Assembly (NCBI GenBank): GCA_004565275.1
Contig: SDOX01000018.1
Coordinates: 100,130 to 164,129, forward strand
DNA length: 64,000 bases
Direction of reading: 5' to 3'
Source of the DNA: Nannochloropsis salina CCMP1776
Lineage: Eukaryota; Sar; Eustigmatophyceae; Eustigmatales; Monodopsidaceae
Of this stretch, positions 43,351-54,809 are shown one piece after another. The notes under the pieces are model-generated. The model made no database searches. It saw only the letters and a program-made list of their open reading frames with translations, and had not been told where the DNA came from. The translations under genes were made by a program, and so were the position numbers. Position 1 is the first letter of the stretch. The number at the start of each line of letters is the position of its first letter.

Positions 43351-43887
43351 TCATGAGTACGGCTACGGATATTGTAAACCTGAGGGAAGGACGCCTTGCA
43401 AACACCTACGGCGCTGGAACATGTTGATGAGCTTTTTTTATTGTAATCAGTCGCTTGGGTTTGGGGCATTTCGTCGTGAATCGTTGTGGGAAGATGGAGA
43501 AGCAAGAACAAGACACGGGTTTTGCAAACGGGAAGTGGAAATAAAGAAAAGTCCATCGAAGGCAAAATCTTTTTCAATTAAAATAGTATTGAAAACAAGG
43601 TAAAGCTAACGGAAAATAACGCCTGTTATAAGAAGTGAGCCGATTACCTCTTTTGCGGCCTCCCAACAGGGCCGCTACCGAGAGGCTCATGCCTTCTTCA
43701 TAAAATACGGTTGCCCTGTTGTTTTTTCCTCTCGCACGTGTTAACTCTGCAACAAATTCAGTACATCAATCAGAGTCTTATTTTTTCAATTTTTGCGCGA
43801 AAGAAATCGCGGTTCGGCTTGCTTCAATGCTCCTGACTAAAGGACTCGATTCCCCAGAGCTTCCAGGCCCGGCCCTCGCTTGCTCTA
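43351..43887. other. intergenic, convergent
   Basis: Between two gene 3' ends. Nothing recognised. Confidence 0.6.
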
Positions 43888-45405
43888 TCACAGCGGAATT
43901 TCAATGTCCTCCCCCTCGCGTTCCACAAATCGGGCAAAGAAAGGGGTGGTAAACCGTTTGTTCGGAGCCTCTTTCAATGGGACTTGGCCAGGGCAGGCCA
44001 GATAAGTGTCTCGGTCCATCTCCCGCGTCTGGGTTAGGGCGACACGACCGCCATGCGCCACGGCAAAGACATTGCATTCCTTGACGAAAGCCCGCCAATT
44101 TGGATCGTTGGGGTTGTTGAAGATCGGATCCAAGGTGAATGACATACCAGCTTTCTCGTAGCCTTTACCTTTGCAGGAAAACCACCCGTGGGGCTTGTCT
44201 GTCATCCGTTCCATAAAGTACGTGGCACAGGCCCCGGGGCGCCACCCATTGTGCCTCTCCGCAAAGTCCAAAGTAAAAGCGTTGAAAGCTGTGACCACTT
44301 CCTCGAACCGTTCGAAGGGGTATTCATACCAAGAAAAATCGAGTCGGTTGTCCCTCGGGCCGGGCTCACCGTAATGGTTGACTTGCGTGCGACGGTAGAG
44401 GCAAGCACGGTAGGGGAGGAACTTCAGGAAGGGAAAGGGGAACAAGACAAGGCCATGTTGAAAATTGGGAAGCTTGAAAGCGGCTATCAAAGACCACCAG
44501 AATTCACTACTGGCTTCGGCACCTACAGGAGCGGGCTCGCGCGTCTCAATAAAGGAGAGCTCTGGCTGCACCAGAATGAAAGCTGTCCGCGTCTTGGACA
44601 AGATATCTGTGCTAATTTTTTTGACCATGTCCTTGGTCTTCATGATCTTCAGACTCAATTGTACGAGTGATTCAGGAAATATGCGGAATGTGACCTCTAA
44701 AACGATGCCGAGCAGGCCCTCGGAGCATTTGAACAAGCCAAGGTCCGCCGCATGCTCTTTTTTTGACAACCTCACCACGCGGCCCATATGGTCCACGTAC
44801 TTCACCCCCACGATTGCCTTATACAAAGAGCCAGTCTCAGAGGATGGACCCGGCCCCGCATCTTTCGTGACGCTGCCGACGATAGAGCCCACAGAAGCAT
44901 CCCCAATCTCAGGAGCAACCAGCATTTCAAGTCCTTTCTTCCCCAACCAATTGTGAAGCTCCAGCAAGGTAGTCCCCGCCTGCGCAGTCACCGTTTGTCC
45001 TTCATCGTCGTTGCCCACTGCAATGATTTGATTGAGTTTGCGCATAAGCACAACAGTGCCTCCTTCATTTACCACGGCCTCAGTTACAGTGTGAATATTG
45101 CCCAGGGCGCGCACGGGGGTGGGATACTTTTCTGTATCCTGGACAGCTTCAATCACATCCTCAAATGTGGTGGCCTCCACGACAATTGCAGGAGTAAATT
45201 GATAGGAGCGGCCCCAATTTTTCAATGGACGATTACTGGTGACCTTTGAATATTCTGCTTCCAGATCCGGGCCTGGACCTTGGCATGGAATGCAAGCCAT
45301 CTGGGGTGAGAAAAAAGGGGTGTTTTCAGAAGACTCCTGAGGAAGTTGGTTGGGCAGACGGTCAGCGTACAACACAGTGCTTAATAATAAAACCACACAT
45401 ATCAT
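43888..45405 (-). CDS. FAD-linked oxidase (aldonolactone/alditol oxidase-like)
   Basis: Single exon, 505 residues. A hydrophobic start (MICVVLLLSTVLYADR) suggests a signal peptide or anchor. The FAD-binding PCMH domain shows FTPAIVVEATTFEDVIEAVQ, then PTPVRALGNIHTVTEAV, whose His aligns with the covalent-FAD His of the G-x-G-H-S motif. Next come LNQIIAVGNDDEGQTVTAQAGTTLLELHNWL and PEIGDASVGSIVGSVTKDAG. The C-terminal half (FSWYEYPFERFEEVVTAF, later NVFAVAHGGRVALTQ) fits the D-arabinono-1,4-lactone/gulonolactone oxidase substrate domain. Members oxidise sugar lactones to ascorbate-type products or alditols. The substrate and location are not clear from sequence. Confidence 0.85.
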   Translation of the reverse strand: MICVVLLLSTVLYADRLPNQLPQESSENTPFFSPQMACIPCQGPGPDLEAEYSKVTSNRPLKNWGRSYQFTPAIVVEATTFEDVIEAVQDTEKYPTPVRALGNIHTVTEAVVNEGGTVVLMRKLNQIIAVGNDDEGQTVTAQAGTTLLELHNWLGKKGLEMLVAPEIGDASVGSIVGSVTKDAGPGPSSETGSLYKAIVGVKYVDHMGRVVRLSKKEHAADLGLFKCSEGLLGIVLEVTFRIFPESLVQLSLKIMKTKDMVKKISTDILSKTRTAFILVQPELSFIETREPAPVGAEASSEFWWSLIAAFKLPNFQHGLVLFPFPFLKFLPYRACLYRRTQVNHYGEPGPRDNRLDFSWYEYPFERFEEVVTAFNAFTLDFAERHNGWRPGACATYFMERMTDKPHGWFSCKGKGYEKAGMSFTLDPIFNNPNDPNWRAFVKECNVFAVAHGGRVALTQTREMDRDTYLACPGQVPLKEAPNKRFTTPFFARFVEREGEDIEIPL

Positions 45406-46816
45406 CAGTGAAAGTGACTACAGTGCAGCATCCATGCCCATCTATGAGAGGCCTTTCACACTTTGCGCCAATCTCCTCCAACGGCAACGGCAGCAAGCGT
45501 CTCGTTAAATTTTCAACGGTTACTCGAATTTCTTTTCCGGACTTGTCGGAACCCCGTCCGCAAACGGTAATACGGAAAAAGCCTCGACGGTGTGCAGTAT
45601 GCTGCTTTGTCAATCCTTTTATTCAAATGAGATGCCCATTGCTCCTGCGATCTTTCTGCGCACTTTAGTCAGTCATCAACGACACCCACCCGCTATGTAA
45701 GTCACGGCATGGCTAGGTGGTTACTAGCTTCAAATAACTTGCATGAAGCTTCTCATTTTTGCCAGCAAACAATTCTTCTTTTTTCTCTGTGCGATTATTG
45801 CTGCCTATGATATACATGTTCATTCGCTCGGACACGATTCTGTCTCTAGTCTTAGCTTTCTTCTACATAGGTCCTCCAAAAGTATATTGGATTAGAGTCT
45901 AGCAAAGGAAGGGATTTCACGGAGTGAGCGTCTTTTACGGGCAAGGCAGCAAGAGATTGCGCTAGAAATGAGTACAGGTTCCAATACCTGAGAATCGAAG
46001 TCGTCTTGGCTTTTAACATCTGATTCATTCAGTTTCTTTTTGTCAGCATTTTTCCTGGTAGGTATGTCGATCGTTCCAAATCCGTGGAGTAGGAATTATG
46101 CACACGGCCGTCCTGCATATTTCTTTCTAATGACTAGCTTTGTAAGCCTCCTACAGAAAGAGTAGAAAATGGCAAGACTATCCAAAGGAAGAAAATTAAA
46201 ATAATATTATTGCGGAGGGATGAAAGCGTACAATTAAAATAATCAAACGCCTCTAACTTCACATCTTTCAGGACCTTCTGCACTTGATTTCCTTTGTCAC
46301 CCGAAAGAGAGCGATGAATGTTGTTCAACTCACGCCGTCCTCATCCCTCTCCGAGCGACCCGTCTATTCCTTGTCTTAAGCCGCCAGGTCATGCGTGACC
46401 CTCTGCCGTCCTGTCTTTAGTTCGATGCCTGACTCCCTGAAGGTGCCGGGCGCTAGCTGTGGATTTCGAAACGGTGACGCTATATTGCTGCGTCAACGGC
46501 ACTGCATGTGGTTTTCAACGCAGCACTCCGGGTAGGTCTGCAAGACTCGTGGAGTATTGTCGATAGAAAAGTCGGCCTCGACACGGTTGTTGGCCGGGGT
46601 CAGGACGGCGATGGAAAGTCTCTTTGTCGCAGTTCAGAAACGACACATACTGCCACTGCTGCTGCTCAGCCACACGACGCACCCTTGCAAATCCCTAATC
46701 GCTATTAATGCCTCTGTACACACAAATTAGACCACCCCTCTCCTCTGCTATCCAACCTCCTCGTCTCCCAGGCTCTATTCCCTCACGCATCACACCTCCC
46801 GCCTTCCCCGCCTTTG
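45406..46816. other. intergenic
   Basis: About 1.4 kb; carries the oxidase promoter and the 3' end of the dioxygenase gene. Plus-strand Pro/Ser-rich frames from 46708 are antisense to the dioxygenase. Nothing else recognised. Confidence 0.6.
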
Positions 46817-47977
46817 CTATCTCGTCCCTTCTTTGTCCTGCTCCCTGCCGTCGTCGCCTTGATCTCCCTCCTCTTCCCCTTCCTTCTTTCCCTCCTTCGG
46901 CCCCCCCGCCCCTCCCTCCTTGCCCTTCACTGGCGGCAGCTCCAGCGTCTCCTGCAGGGGGGACGGCCCCACGTACGTGGCGCTCACAACATCGAAGTCT
47001 TCAGGGGCCTCAGTGGGCAGCAGTCTGTACACCCTCCCCACCTTCAAGCCCTCCCTCCCTCCCGCCTTCGTCGCCCCCTTTCCCTCCCTCCGTCGCCGCC
47101 TCCCTCTTTCCGGGGCCCCCTCATCAAGGACCTGGTAGTAGTTGCAGGGACGGCCGCGCATGGGGTCGTAAGGGGGAATCAGGACGTCAAGGATGGCGCA
47201 ACCCTCCTTCCCGGCGTGGAATTCGTGCAGGTTGTTGTGGGTGTCGAAGAGGGAGAGCGTGGTGGGCTGGTCGAGCCAGAGGGAGGAGGTGAGCCGGGCG
47301 TACCCCCGGGCGCGGAGGAAGCTCGGGGACGAGGGGGAGGGGCTGGGGGACGGGGAGGAGGACGGGGGGTCGCACCAGTCGAAGTCCTTCACGTTGAGAG
47401 AGCCTGAGAGGAGGCGGGAGAGAACGCACATGCCGGGGTGGTCGTGGAGAGGGATGCGGGCCTCGGGCGGGAGGACGAAGACCCCGACATGGAAGTCTTC
47501 CTCCTCGAGCAAGCACAGGTAGTGAATTTCCGAAGGTTGGCTGGTGGGAGGCTGGAGGTGGGGGTGCACGGGCGCTATCATGCCCAGGTGGTGGAGTTCG
47601 ATCTAGGGATGGGAGGGCGAGAAAAGGAACAGGACAGAACGAGCGTGAAAAAAGTTATCCTGCGTCTTGTGCAGACACCAAAGCCCCACCCGAGTGCCTC
47701 CACCACGTGCAGCCCCGCCCTACCTGGTCGAGGATTTTCTGTATCGGTGCCACTTGCGTCATGCCCATGGCGAACACGGGTGCTCGCCGTCTGCCTAGCC
47801 TCCTCCTTCCTCCTCCCCATCCTCCCTTGTCTCCCTCTTCCTTTCTACTTATTCTGTTAAGCTCTTCTTCCGCTTCTTTTCCTGTCTTGTCGTTTTCGGC
47901 CACTTCTCCTTCGTCACAATCCGGCCCATCCTCTTTCACCGCTCCTCTGCTATCTCGGCTTCGGATATCACCACTCA

Positions 47978-48026
<49 letters not shown>

Positions 48027-48152
48027 ACCAGTGCTGATGTGGCTGCTGCTGCTGTTCTTTTTTCCATTATCAACAGGACTTACAACTCCTATACTGGCGA
48101 TCACTTGCGCTTCCTTAGCTGTACATACCACATGGCGCGTGGTACTGATCAA
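46817..48152 (-). CDS. thiol dioxygenase (plant cysteine oxidase/ADO family)
   Basis: Exons 47724-48152 and 46817-47602, phase 0, give 404 residues. The cupin core reads PLHDHPGMCVLSRLLSGSLN, then VKDFDW, LSLFDTHNNLHEFHAGKEG, CAILDVLIPPYD and RPCNYYQ. Iron would be held by H196 and H198 (H-D-H) plus a His in the LHEFHA segment (H269 or H272). Such enzymes oxidise N-terminal cysteine of proteins or cysteamine with O2. In plants and animals they act as oxygen sensors through the N-degron pathway. The N-terminal extension contains a poly-Ser run from a CAG/CTG repeat and a basic Arg/Gly stretch, both outside the enzyme fold. The C-terminal tail is Glu/Gly/Lys-rich. The first exon end (AQ-x-I-L-D-Q then IELHHLGM) is conserved with the family's start. 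Confidence 0.92.
47980..48026. repeat. (CTG)n/(CAG)n microsatellite, coding
   Basis: About 16 uninterrupted CTG units on the plus strand, read as AGC (Ser) codons in the thiol dioxygenase N-terminal extension. A shorter GCT run follows after an interruption. Confidence 0.95.
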
Positions 48153-49497
48153 GGAATATATCTGTGGACGTGGGTAGGAGGAGCCAGGTCAAGGATTAAA
48201 AAACGAATATCGGCCAAAATGCGTAAACTTCGAATGGAGGACAGGAATGAAACGGTTTGAAGGTCATAAGACACTATTTCCTTTTGAGACTCACCAAAGG
48301 ACTGGTAAATGCTGGAGTGTTTGGGACACTCTTGCCTACGACGGACCCCATGCTGCAGCCCTGTCCGGTCTCGTTGCCGACTTGCCGCTACCACCACCCT
48401 CCTTCAACCGGGTGGTTCCTTTCAAAGCCAAATGCTTGCTCAGAGAAAGGTTCCGGATGCGTATCTGTACAATTGAAGGAAATTGCAAGAGAAAGAAATG
48501 ATTTATCATTCAGAGACACACTAATCTGTGTTATGTCCTGATACGAGCACCTCAAGGCAATGCCGGAAAATTGTGGATTACACACCCGTGGCAGAGACTA
48601 TGTCTTATTCTCTTCTTCCTACGCATACTCTTCCATTATCAACCCCGGTCCCAGACCTGGATATAAACAGGCGTCGACAGGCATGAGCTTCAGGCAGGCA
48701 CGCCCCCAGTAGTTGAGACGGGGGGAAGAACAATTGCGCGAAAAAAGTGTTCGGCGGTGCTTGTGCATAAATCCGGCATCGTTTTGTGACTTTTCAGGAA
48801 CGACTGATTGTACAAAGGAAAATCTTGAGAGTTTTTTCCCAAAAGTTAAGATGATGGGCCCTTGGCAGGCACGGTACAAATTTATAGGCGTAATCGACGA
48901 CATAGCCCAGCCTAATGCTCAAGCTACTCCTGTATAAGCGTGCCGTGTTACATATGGGCCCGGAGATGAGGGACATCAGATACCATGGCCGCCATGTATG
49001 CGTCGAAAGCAGGGCGAGACATTCGGCCAACCACTGGCATTGCTAGAATATGACATAAAATGGATTGTCACGGAAGGTCTCTTAGGAATCCTGGGCTTGT
49101 CAAGGGGTCCCTTGCATGGAGAGCTTTTTGGAAGAAGAGCTCTGACTTATCCAACTGTGGGCTCCTTGATCAGGTACCACATGAAGGCACATCTCTTTAG
49201 TCCCACGTCTACTTCCATTCATAATGCCGGCAACACACCTTGAAAAAAGAATGTAACAATTCGATACCACGTGTGCCTTCAAGAGGTGGTCGTCATCCTC
49301 CCTGGATCTACAATCGACATTTTCAAACATAGAGATCGCCTCATTTGATGATACTTTCAGCTGTTTAATTACAAGTTCTAGTCTAGGTGTATACTCTCAG
49401 CCCTCGTCCTTTCAGCCCTCGTCCTTTAAACACAATGCTCAAGACTTTCCACATTTGAGGCGTCCATTCCTTCCCTCCTGCCCCCTATCTCGCTCCC
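48153..49497. other. intergenic
   Basis: About 1.3 kb. A 15-bp direct duplication (CAGCCCTCGTCCTTT twice) lies near 49397. No gene recognised on either strand. Confidence 0.6.
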
Positions 49498-50028
49498 TTA
49501 CTCTCTTTCCGAATCCTCATCATATTCTTTGTCGTCGCTATCTCCTATTCCGTCGTCATCAAAGTCCGATCCCACCGCCTCCATAGCATCTTCCACATCC
49601 ATATCTCCGCCCGACCGATCAAATTCTCTCAGAATTTTGCGCTGCTTTCGCAAATGTAACCCTTTTATGTCTCTCTCTAATGCCCGCCGCTTCTCCTCCA
49701 CGTCCTTCTCTGCAGCCGCTCCTGCCTTCTTGACGATCGACTTGGGCTCAGCGCAACCTGCGCAGACGGCGCGCTTTTCAGCGCACGGGTCACAAATTTG
49801 ATGGTACGCCGCACGGACACTCTTGGTGTGACAGCCGGTGCATGTCGCAGGGGCGCTAAGTGGCTTGTACTTCCTATATTTTTTTCGCCATTCTACTTTT
49901 TCATGACATCGGTGACAGAGACCCTCAATCGGAGACGCTAGGATGCGCTCGGTTTTCTTGCTCTTGGGATTGTGTCGAAACGCGAATGTATTCTGGTGCG
50001 CAGGTCCTCGACGACGTTGCCCGCTCAT
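49498..50028 (-). CDS. DUF2039/C9orf85-like zinc-ribbon protein
   Basis: Single exon, 176 residues from the ATG at 50028; 14 further residues are open upstream. The N terminus MSGQRRRGPAHQNTFAFRHN and the following GLCHRCHEKVEWRKKYRKYKP match the C9orf85/DUF2039 family. Further Cys pairs follow: CTGCHTKSV, then ICDPCAEKRAVCAGC, so two or three zinc ribbons are likely. A coiled, Lys/Arg/Glu-rich segment and an acidic Asp/Ser tail complete the protein. The family is widely conserved in eukaryotes but has no settled function. It is longer than the human protein mainly by its tail. Confidence 0.88.
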   Translation of the reverse strand: MSGQRRRGPAHQNTFAFRHNPKSKKTERILASPIEGLCHRCHEKVEWRKKYRKYKPLSAPATCTGCHTKSVRAAYHQICDPCAEKRAVCAGCAEPKSIVKKAGAAAEKDVEEKRRALERDIKGLHLRKQRKILREFDRSGGDMDVEDAMEAVGSDFDDDGIGDSDDKEYDEDSERE

Positions 50029-51644
50029 TACCTGTGATGCACGAGTGTAAGAGTAGGCAGGCAGACCCATTGTTTTGTCGGTGGAGGTGATAGCGGAACG
50101 AAGCGAGTATTATGAGAGCGGGACAGCTTGTGGGAGTGTAGGCATCGTGAGGTGACGGTCAAGTGGAGGGTACATCGACGTATGCGGTGTATCCGCGACA
50201 CAAAGGGGACAAATCGTACCGTGCGTCGTGCCATGACCGTACACATAAGCCTGACATGCTGACAATTGATGGTGGGAAGGGATGTCTCACCTTCAGTACA
50301 AGCAGTAGGGTGGGAGGTCATCCTCCCAAAACCCCCTATCCAGCATGGCCCAAATTTCAGGTCCTTTGTACGAATTGGGCTACGGAAGAAGGCAAAAGAC
50401 ACATGCGTGCTATCCAATGCGGGGACCAAGGCTCACAAAGTAAAAGTGCGAGGTCGCTTGAAGGCGCCTTTCCACAGCCACGTGACATAAAATATCCAAC
50501 CCGTCGGCTTAGCCTATGGTATCAGGTCTATGTTTGCTGACGTGGCCATCCAGGCGCCACGCGACGCAAAATCGATCACTGAGGCCCGTCTAATACACCC
50601 CACGCGTTCCGAGGCCACCCCCTCCTGGACTATGCTTCCTGAAAGACGGCCATATTTACGTGTCATTTTACGCAGAACGTGCCAGCGTCGGGGGCGGAAG
50701 TGTCAAAGTGCCACCGCCTCTTCGCTAGCTTCCTGTAGCTGACGTCTCGCGTCAAAGCCACCCTGTACTGGCACGGCGTGTCTTTCCGACATCCTCTCCT
50801 ATGCAATTTTCTTTGTCCCACCGCACGCATTTGCGATATCACGTGGGGCAGGTGCATGTCAATCGCGCATTTTTTCCCATGTTGCACTCGTTGTCCATTG
50901 TTTTTTGGGACCAGTTGCACGGCGAGCAGCAGCTGGCAAAGATCAGACCCTGCCTTCTGGTCGGTTGGTTCCATGGAAGTGCCACACGTGGGGTATCGAG
51001 GCCGTAAAAGGCAACTCGACCTTCTGTGCCGTGCTTCGAAGGGTCGTGAACGCCGTTTTTTCCACGATGGATGGACCTTGTGGATGTGAGCTGGCCTTGA
51101 TGGCTTGCGCTCGGCGCGGGGGGCGTGCTGAGTGCCACCTCACTCACTGGACTATGACATAAAGGTGGGCCCTCGTCACCACCCAGGGCGGTTGCTGCAA
51201 GATCCAACGCGGTCGAAACCCATTTCCCTCCGTGAGCATAAGTTCTTTGTTGCGTGCATACCCATGCGCGCGCCTTGCATGGGTGTAAATGTCTAGTTTT
51301 GTATGAAGTATTTTTTTTTGCAGTCGGAATGATGATCAGGATGCAAGCACAGAATCCTCTCACTTGAGACCACCTGAACATTCAACCCCGTGTTCAATCC
51401 AATCGTGTGCGACCCTCTCAAGCCATCTTCTTTCCCTTCTTGTCCTCCATATACATACACGCATGTTTCATAATACATCTATCTGCTTTTTGGTTCTTAG
51501 TGGTCAGCACCAGAATCGGTAAACGCTTCCTTTCAGTATCGTCGTCGCTGTCGTCGACCATAAGCGTACCTTTCTCGCGGGCCCCTACCAAGCGATACTT
51601 TAAAAACGATCACCACCAACTGGAACAGTACGGTCTTGCCTTGT
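50029..51644. other. intergenic; many overlapping frames, nothing recognised
   Basis: About 1.6 kb between divergent genes. Medium-length frames are open on both strands (for example plus 50163-50540, minus 50839-51381) but they share no motif with any family I know and have no consistent splice sites. It may contain a decayed gene or only UTRs and promoters. Confidence 0.4.
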
Positions 51645-53354
51645 ATGGTCCGTCCTTCTCGCCCGGCCCCCCTCATGTTGGAGGAGCCGTTCATGCTTTT
51701 CTCCGGGCTTGGCGGCGTTAGCACTCCTCACGCTCCTGAAGACGACGATCCAAGCACAACACAAGAATCAACCATGCTGAGCCCATGTTCGCGCTCCTTG
51801 AGCCGGAACAAAGAGTTAGCGCAGGCTTCCCCTGCGGAAGCTCCTGTAGGGGCGTCACCCAGACACGGTCTCGATACGACTCCCGACGAGATATCTAACC
51901 AACAGGAAGGACAGGGCGGCAATCCGAGCAACCCCACGGAGAGCGTGGAAGACGCTCGAAACAGAAGTAGCAGCCAAAGCAGCGGCAGCAGCGCGTGCAG
52001 AAAAATATGCACAGGAGGATTGGAGGAAGACAAAGAAAAAGCTGCCGAGACTGCCAGCCCCCCTCTTACGTCCAAGCGCTCGACCTTTGGCTTTTTCAAA
52101 CGTTCCAACTCCGCCTCGTCCGCCCTGATGGATTTGCCAGTCGACAACAGCCTCTCCGCAGGGACCCCGCCAGCATCGTCGAACCGGTGTCCGGGCCTCA
52201 AGGTCAAGAAAAGGGGCTTCCCTGCCCTCATCCTGACGCCTCGCGGCAACTCCTCCCATCCCGCTACCTCCCTCCTGCCTCCCCGACCCCTGCCTCCCCT
52301 TCCCCCCGGCCGCAGCGTCAATGGCACCCACAGTGGCAGTGCCTCCACGCCAAACGGCGGCGGCAAGCCTCTTTCCTCCCCTCCCTCCCTCCTGAACCTG
52401 ATGGCCCGCCTGCGCAGGCGGCCACCAGCCACAGCCATCGAGGAGACCTCCTGCTGCTCCTCCTCCACCTCAACCTCCTCCTCTTCCTCCTCCATCATCA
52501 TGACGCCGGGCGAGACCAGCAGCCGGGAAGATCCGACCACGGCGAGCCGAAGCAGCAGCAGGCGCGTGCTCACAGTGGACACCGGGCCGCGATGCTCGAG
52601 TGTATCCGGGCCCATGGCCCTCTCCACCATGGACTTCCACTACGACGGGAGCAAGATCCTTGACTACCTGTACGTGGGCGGGGAGCACATCCCCAGCCAG
52701 GACGCGCTCGCCGAGACATTTAACATCACGCACATCGTCAACACGACGGTCAAGGACTACTACCCCCATCACCCTGTGTCCAGGGGCGACTACTGCCAGC
52801 TCTTCTTGCTGGATGCGCTCTCGGAGGAACTCTCGGAGACGAAGATGGAGACGGCGTTCCAAATGATTGATCGGGCCCGGGCGGGGGGCCACGCCTGCCT
52901 GGTGCATTGTCGGAATGGGATGTCGCGGTCGACCTCGGTGGTGATAGCCTACCTGATGCGTCACTTCAAGATGCCCTTGCTGGAGGCCTTCAACTTTGTC
53001 CGAGAGCGTCGGCCTTGCACGAGCCCGAACCCGTCCTTCATGCGGCAACTGGCCGCGTTCGAGCGGGCCTGGCTCGGGGTGAGTGGGAACACGCTGGACG
53101 TGGACCACTACGCCGACGATCGGTTCGCGTCCATACGCGACCTGGCCGTGGGGCCAGGGAGAGGGGGCGAGGAAGAGGAGGTTGTGGAGGAGGAAGAAGA
53201 GGAGGAGGAAGAGGAAGAAGAGGGGAGGCTGGCGGGTATGGAGATGAGGGAAGAGGATTCAAGTGGAGGGTGGGATGTGGGGTGTCCCTTGTCGGGGGAG
53301 GAGGGACAGGGATGGGCGGAGGGCGAGGGCGAGGAAGAGGTTTCGAAGAGGTGA
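51645..53354 (+). CDS. dual-specificity protein phosphatase
   Basis: Single exon, 569 residues from the ATG at 51645; M near 51672 is an alternative. The catalytic domain (about 328-480) begins with MDFHYDGSKILDYLYVGGEH, then FNITHIVNTTVKDYYP, FLLDALSE and ACLVHCRNGMSRSTSVVIAYLM. The last holds the P-loop H421-C422-x5-R-S, with C422 as nucleophile and the Arg as phosphate clamp, while the general acid would be Asp in LLDALSE. The end of the domain reads LLEAFNFVRERRPCTSPNPSFMRQL, as in DUSP and MKP proteins. A 320-residue disordered Ser/Pro-rich head precedes it and an acidic Glu-rich tail follows. No CH2 or MAP-kinase docking domain is seen, so the substrate is open. Confidence 0.92.
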   Translation: MVRPSRPAPLMLEEPFMLFSGLGGVSTPHAPEDDDPSTTQESTMLSPCSRSLSRNKELAQASPAEAPVGASPRHGLDTTPDEISNQQEGQGGNPSNPTESVEDARNRSSSQSSGSSACRKICTGGLEEDKEKAAETASPPLTSKRSTFGFFKRSNSASSALMDLPVDNSLSAGTPPASSNRCPGLKVKKRGFPALILTPRGNSSHPATSLLPPRPLPPLPPGRSVNGTHSGSASTPNGGGKPLSSPPSLLNLMARLRRRPPATAIEETSCCSSSTSTSSSSSSIIMTPGETSSREDPTTASRSSSRRVLTVDTGPRCSSVSGPMALSTMDFHYDGSKILDYLYVGGEHIPSQDALAETFNITHIVNTTVKDYYPHHPVSRGDYCQLFLLDALSEELSETKMETAFQMIDRARAGGHACLVHCRNGMSRSTSVVIAYLMRHFKMPLLEAFNFVRERRPCTSPNPSFMRQLAAFERAWLGVSGNTLDVDHYADDRFASIRDLAVGPGRGGEEEEVVEEEEEEEEEEEEGRLAGMEMREEDSSGGWDVGCPLSGEEGQGWAEGEGEEEVSKR

Positions 53355-54809
53355 AAGGAACGGGGTGGGAGGGACAGCGATCGACAGGCGGGTATGGGCG
53401 GATACGGAAACAGGGAAGGATCGATGCGCAAGGAGCAGCGAGATGCTGGCCACAAGGACATGAGAGCGGGCTGGGGCCCGTGAGAAGGGCTGGTTGCCTA
53501 AGAGGATGCCTGTCGCGGGTAGAATTTTCAAAATTCTTGTACATTACTTCTTTCCGCTTCTGGGAGAAGAACGGGGTAATTCAGGGGGAGTGCCCCAGCA
53601 GCAAGAGGATCAGCAGTGCTCGTACAGAGGGAGCATGTCCACTAAGGAACAGTAACGTGACGAAGGATTCATAATTCGCATCGCGTTCCCTCGTCGTGGG
53701 GGAACGGAAGACTCTAGCTTTAAACAACAGAGAAAAGATGTGCAAAGGAGGTACGGGAAGACGAGGATATAAAGGTGTCGAGGGCCACTTAGGTCGGCGA
53801 TTGACACGGAGTGTGGCAATATGTTGGAAAGGATAGGCAAGGAATTGCGAGTACCCTGTGGCTTTAGAAGTGCTTTCCATTTTTCTGCCACATTTAGAGG
53901 GATTCAAATGTTGAGACAAGTCTGATGTGTAACGTGAAGAGTGCATTGAGTTAGGAGTACGTGTGTGCAGAGACATGCGCGCCACTACGCAATTGATTAG
54001 ATCAAAGGCACTTAACTACACCTTGAATAATTCCCATTGGAAGCCGTTTAAATCTATCATGTGTGTAAATAGGCGACAAAGAGATATGGGGACTTCAAAG
54101 AGAACTTGGCACGAGGGAGGCATTCTAATCGAATGTGAGCGGAGAGATGAGAGAGATAAGAGCAGACACCGCCAGTCAATTTGAAAACAAATGAAGCTAA
54201 GGAGCACATTCAGCAAGAGATACCCGAGTCGTGCTCTTTCTTTTCGTATTTCCTACTGTTGCACGGGAAACACCTCCTTTCGAAAAGGGGCGACAACTTG
54301 TTGGAAGATGAACGCGTACACGACTTAAAACTTGGAGCGGTGTTTCCCAGCGGCAAACCAATTGATTCCCTTGTCCAAGACTGGTCTTCGCTTGCTTTGT
54401 CCAATACGTACCACTGTCGCCTATGTTTGTGAGGTTGTCTCACAATATGCTTTTCTTCGTTGTGTCAGTTGGTTCATTTTTTGGACTCCCCCCCCCCCCC
54501 ACAAAAAATGAGCCAGCCCTGCTTCCTTTCCCACATGCACACGATCGTAAGGTCTTTCTTTCATACCGAAGGCTTTGCCCGGCATTCGCACCACTTTTGT
54601 TCCCACGAATTTACCTTCTCTCACAATGCAGGGAGTCTAAATTCACGCGCAAGCGAAGCAGTTCCGGAATCAAAACCTTTAATCAGTGTGGGCACCGTCA
54701 TCCCTCTTCGGTAGTGCCCTCGCGCCCATTCCTTCGAAGCCTTCACAGCACTGAAGTACGGCAAAAGTCAATAAGAGCCGAAGCATCAAGATAACTTCAC
54801 GAACCACAA
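53355..54809. other. intergenic
   Basis: About 1.45 kb; a C homopolymer of about 12 lies near 54489. No gene recognised. Confidence 0.6.

Noticed and set aside
43620-43700. possible hairpin or small RNA (GGCCTCCCAACAGGGCC region)
   Set aside because: Pairing is short and imperfect and no RNA family matches by eye.
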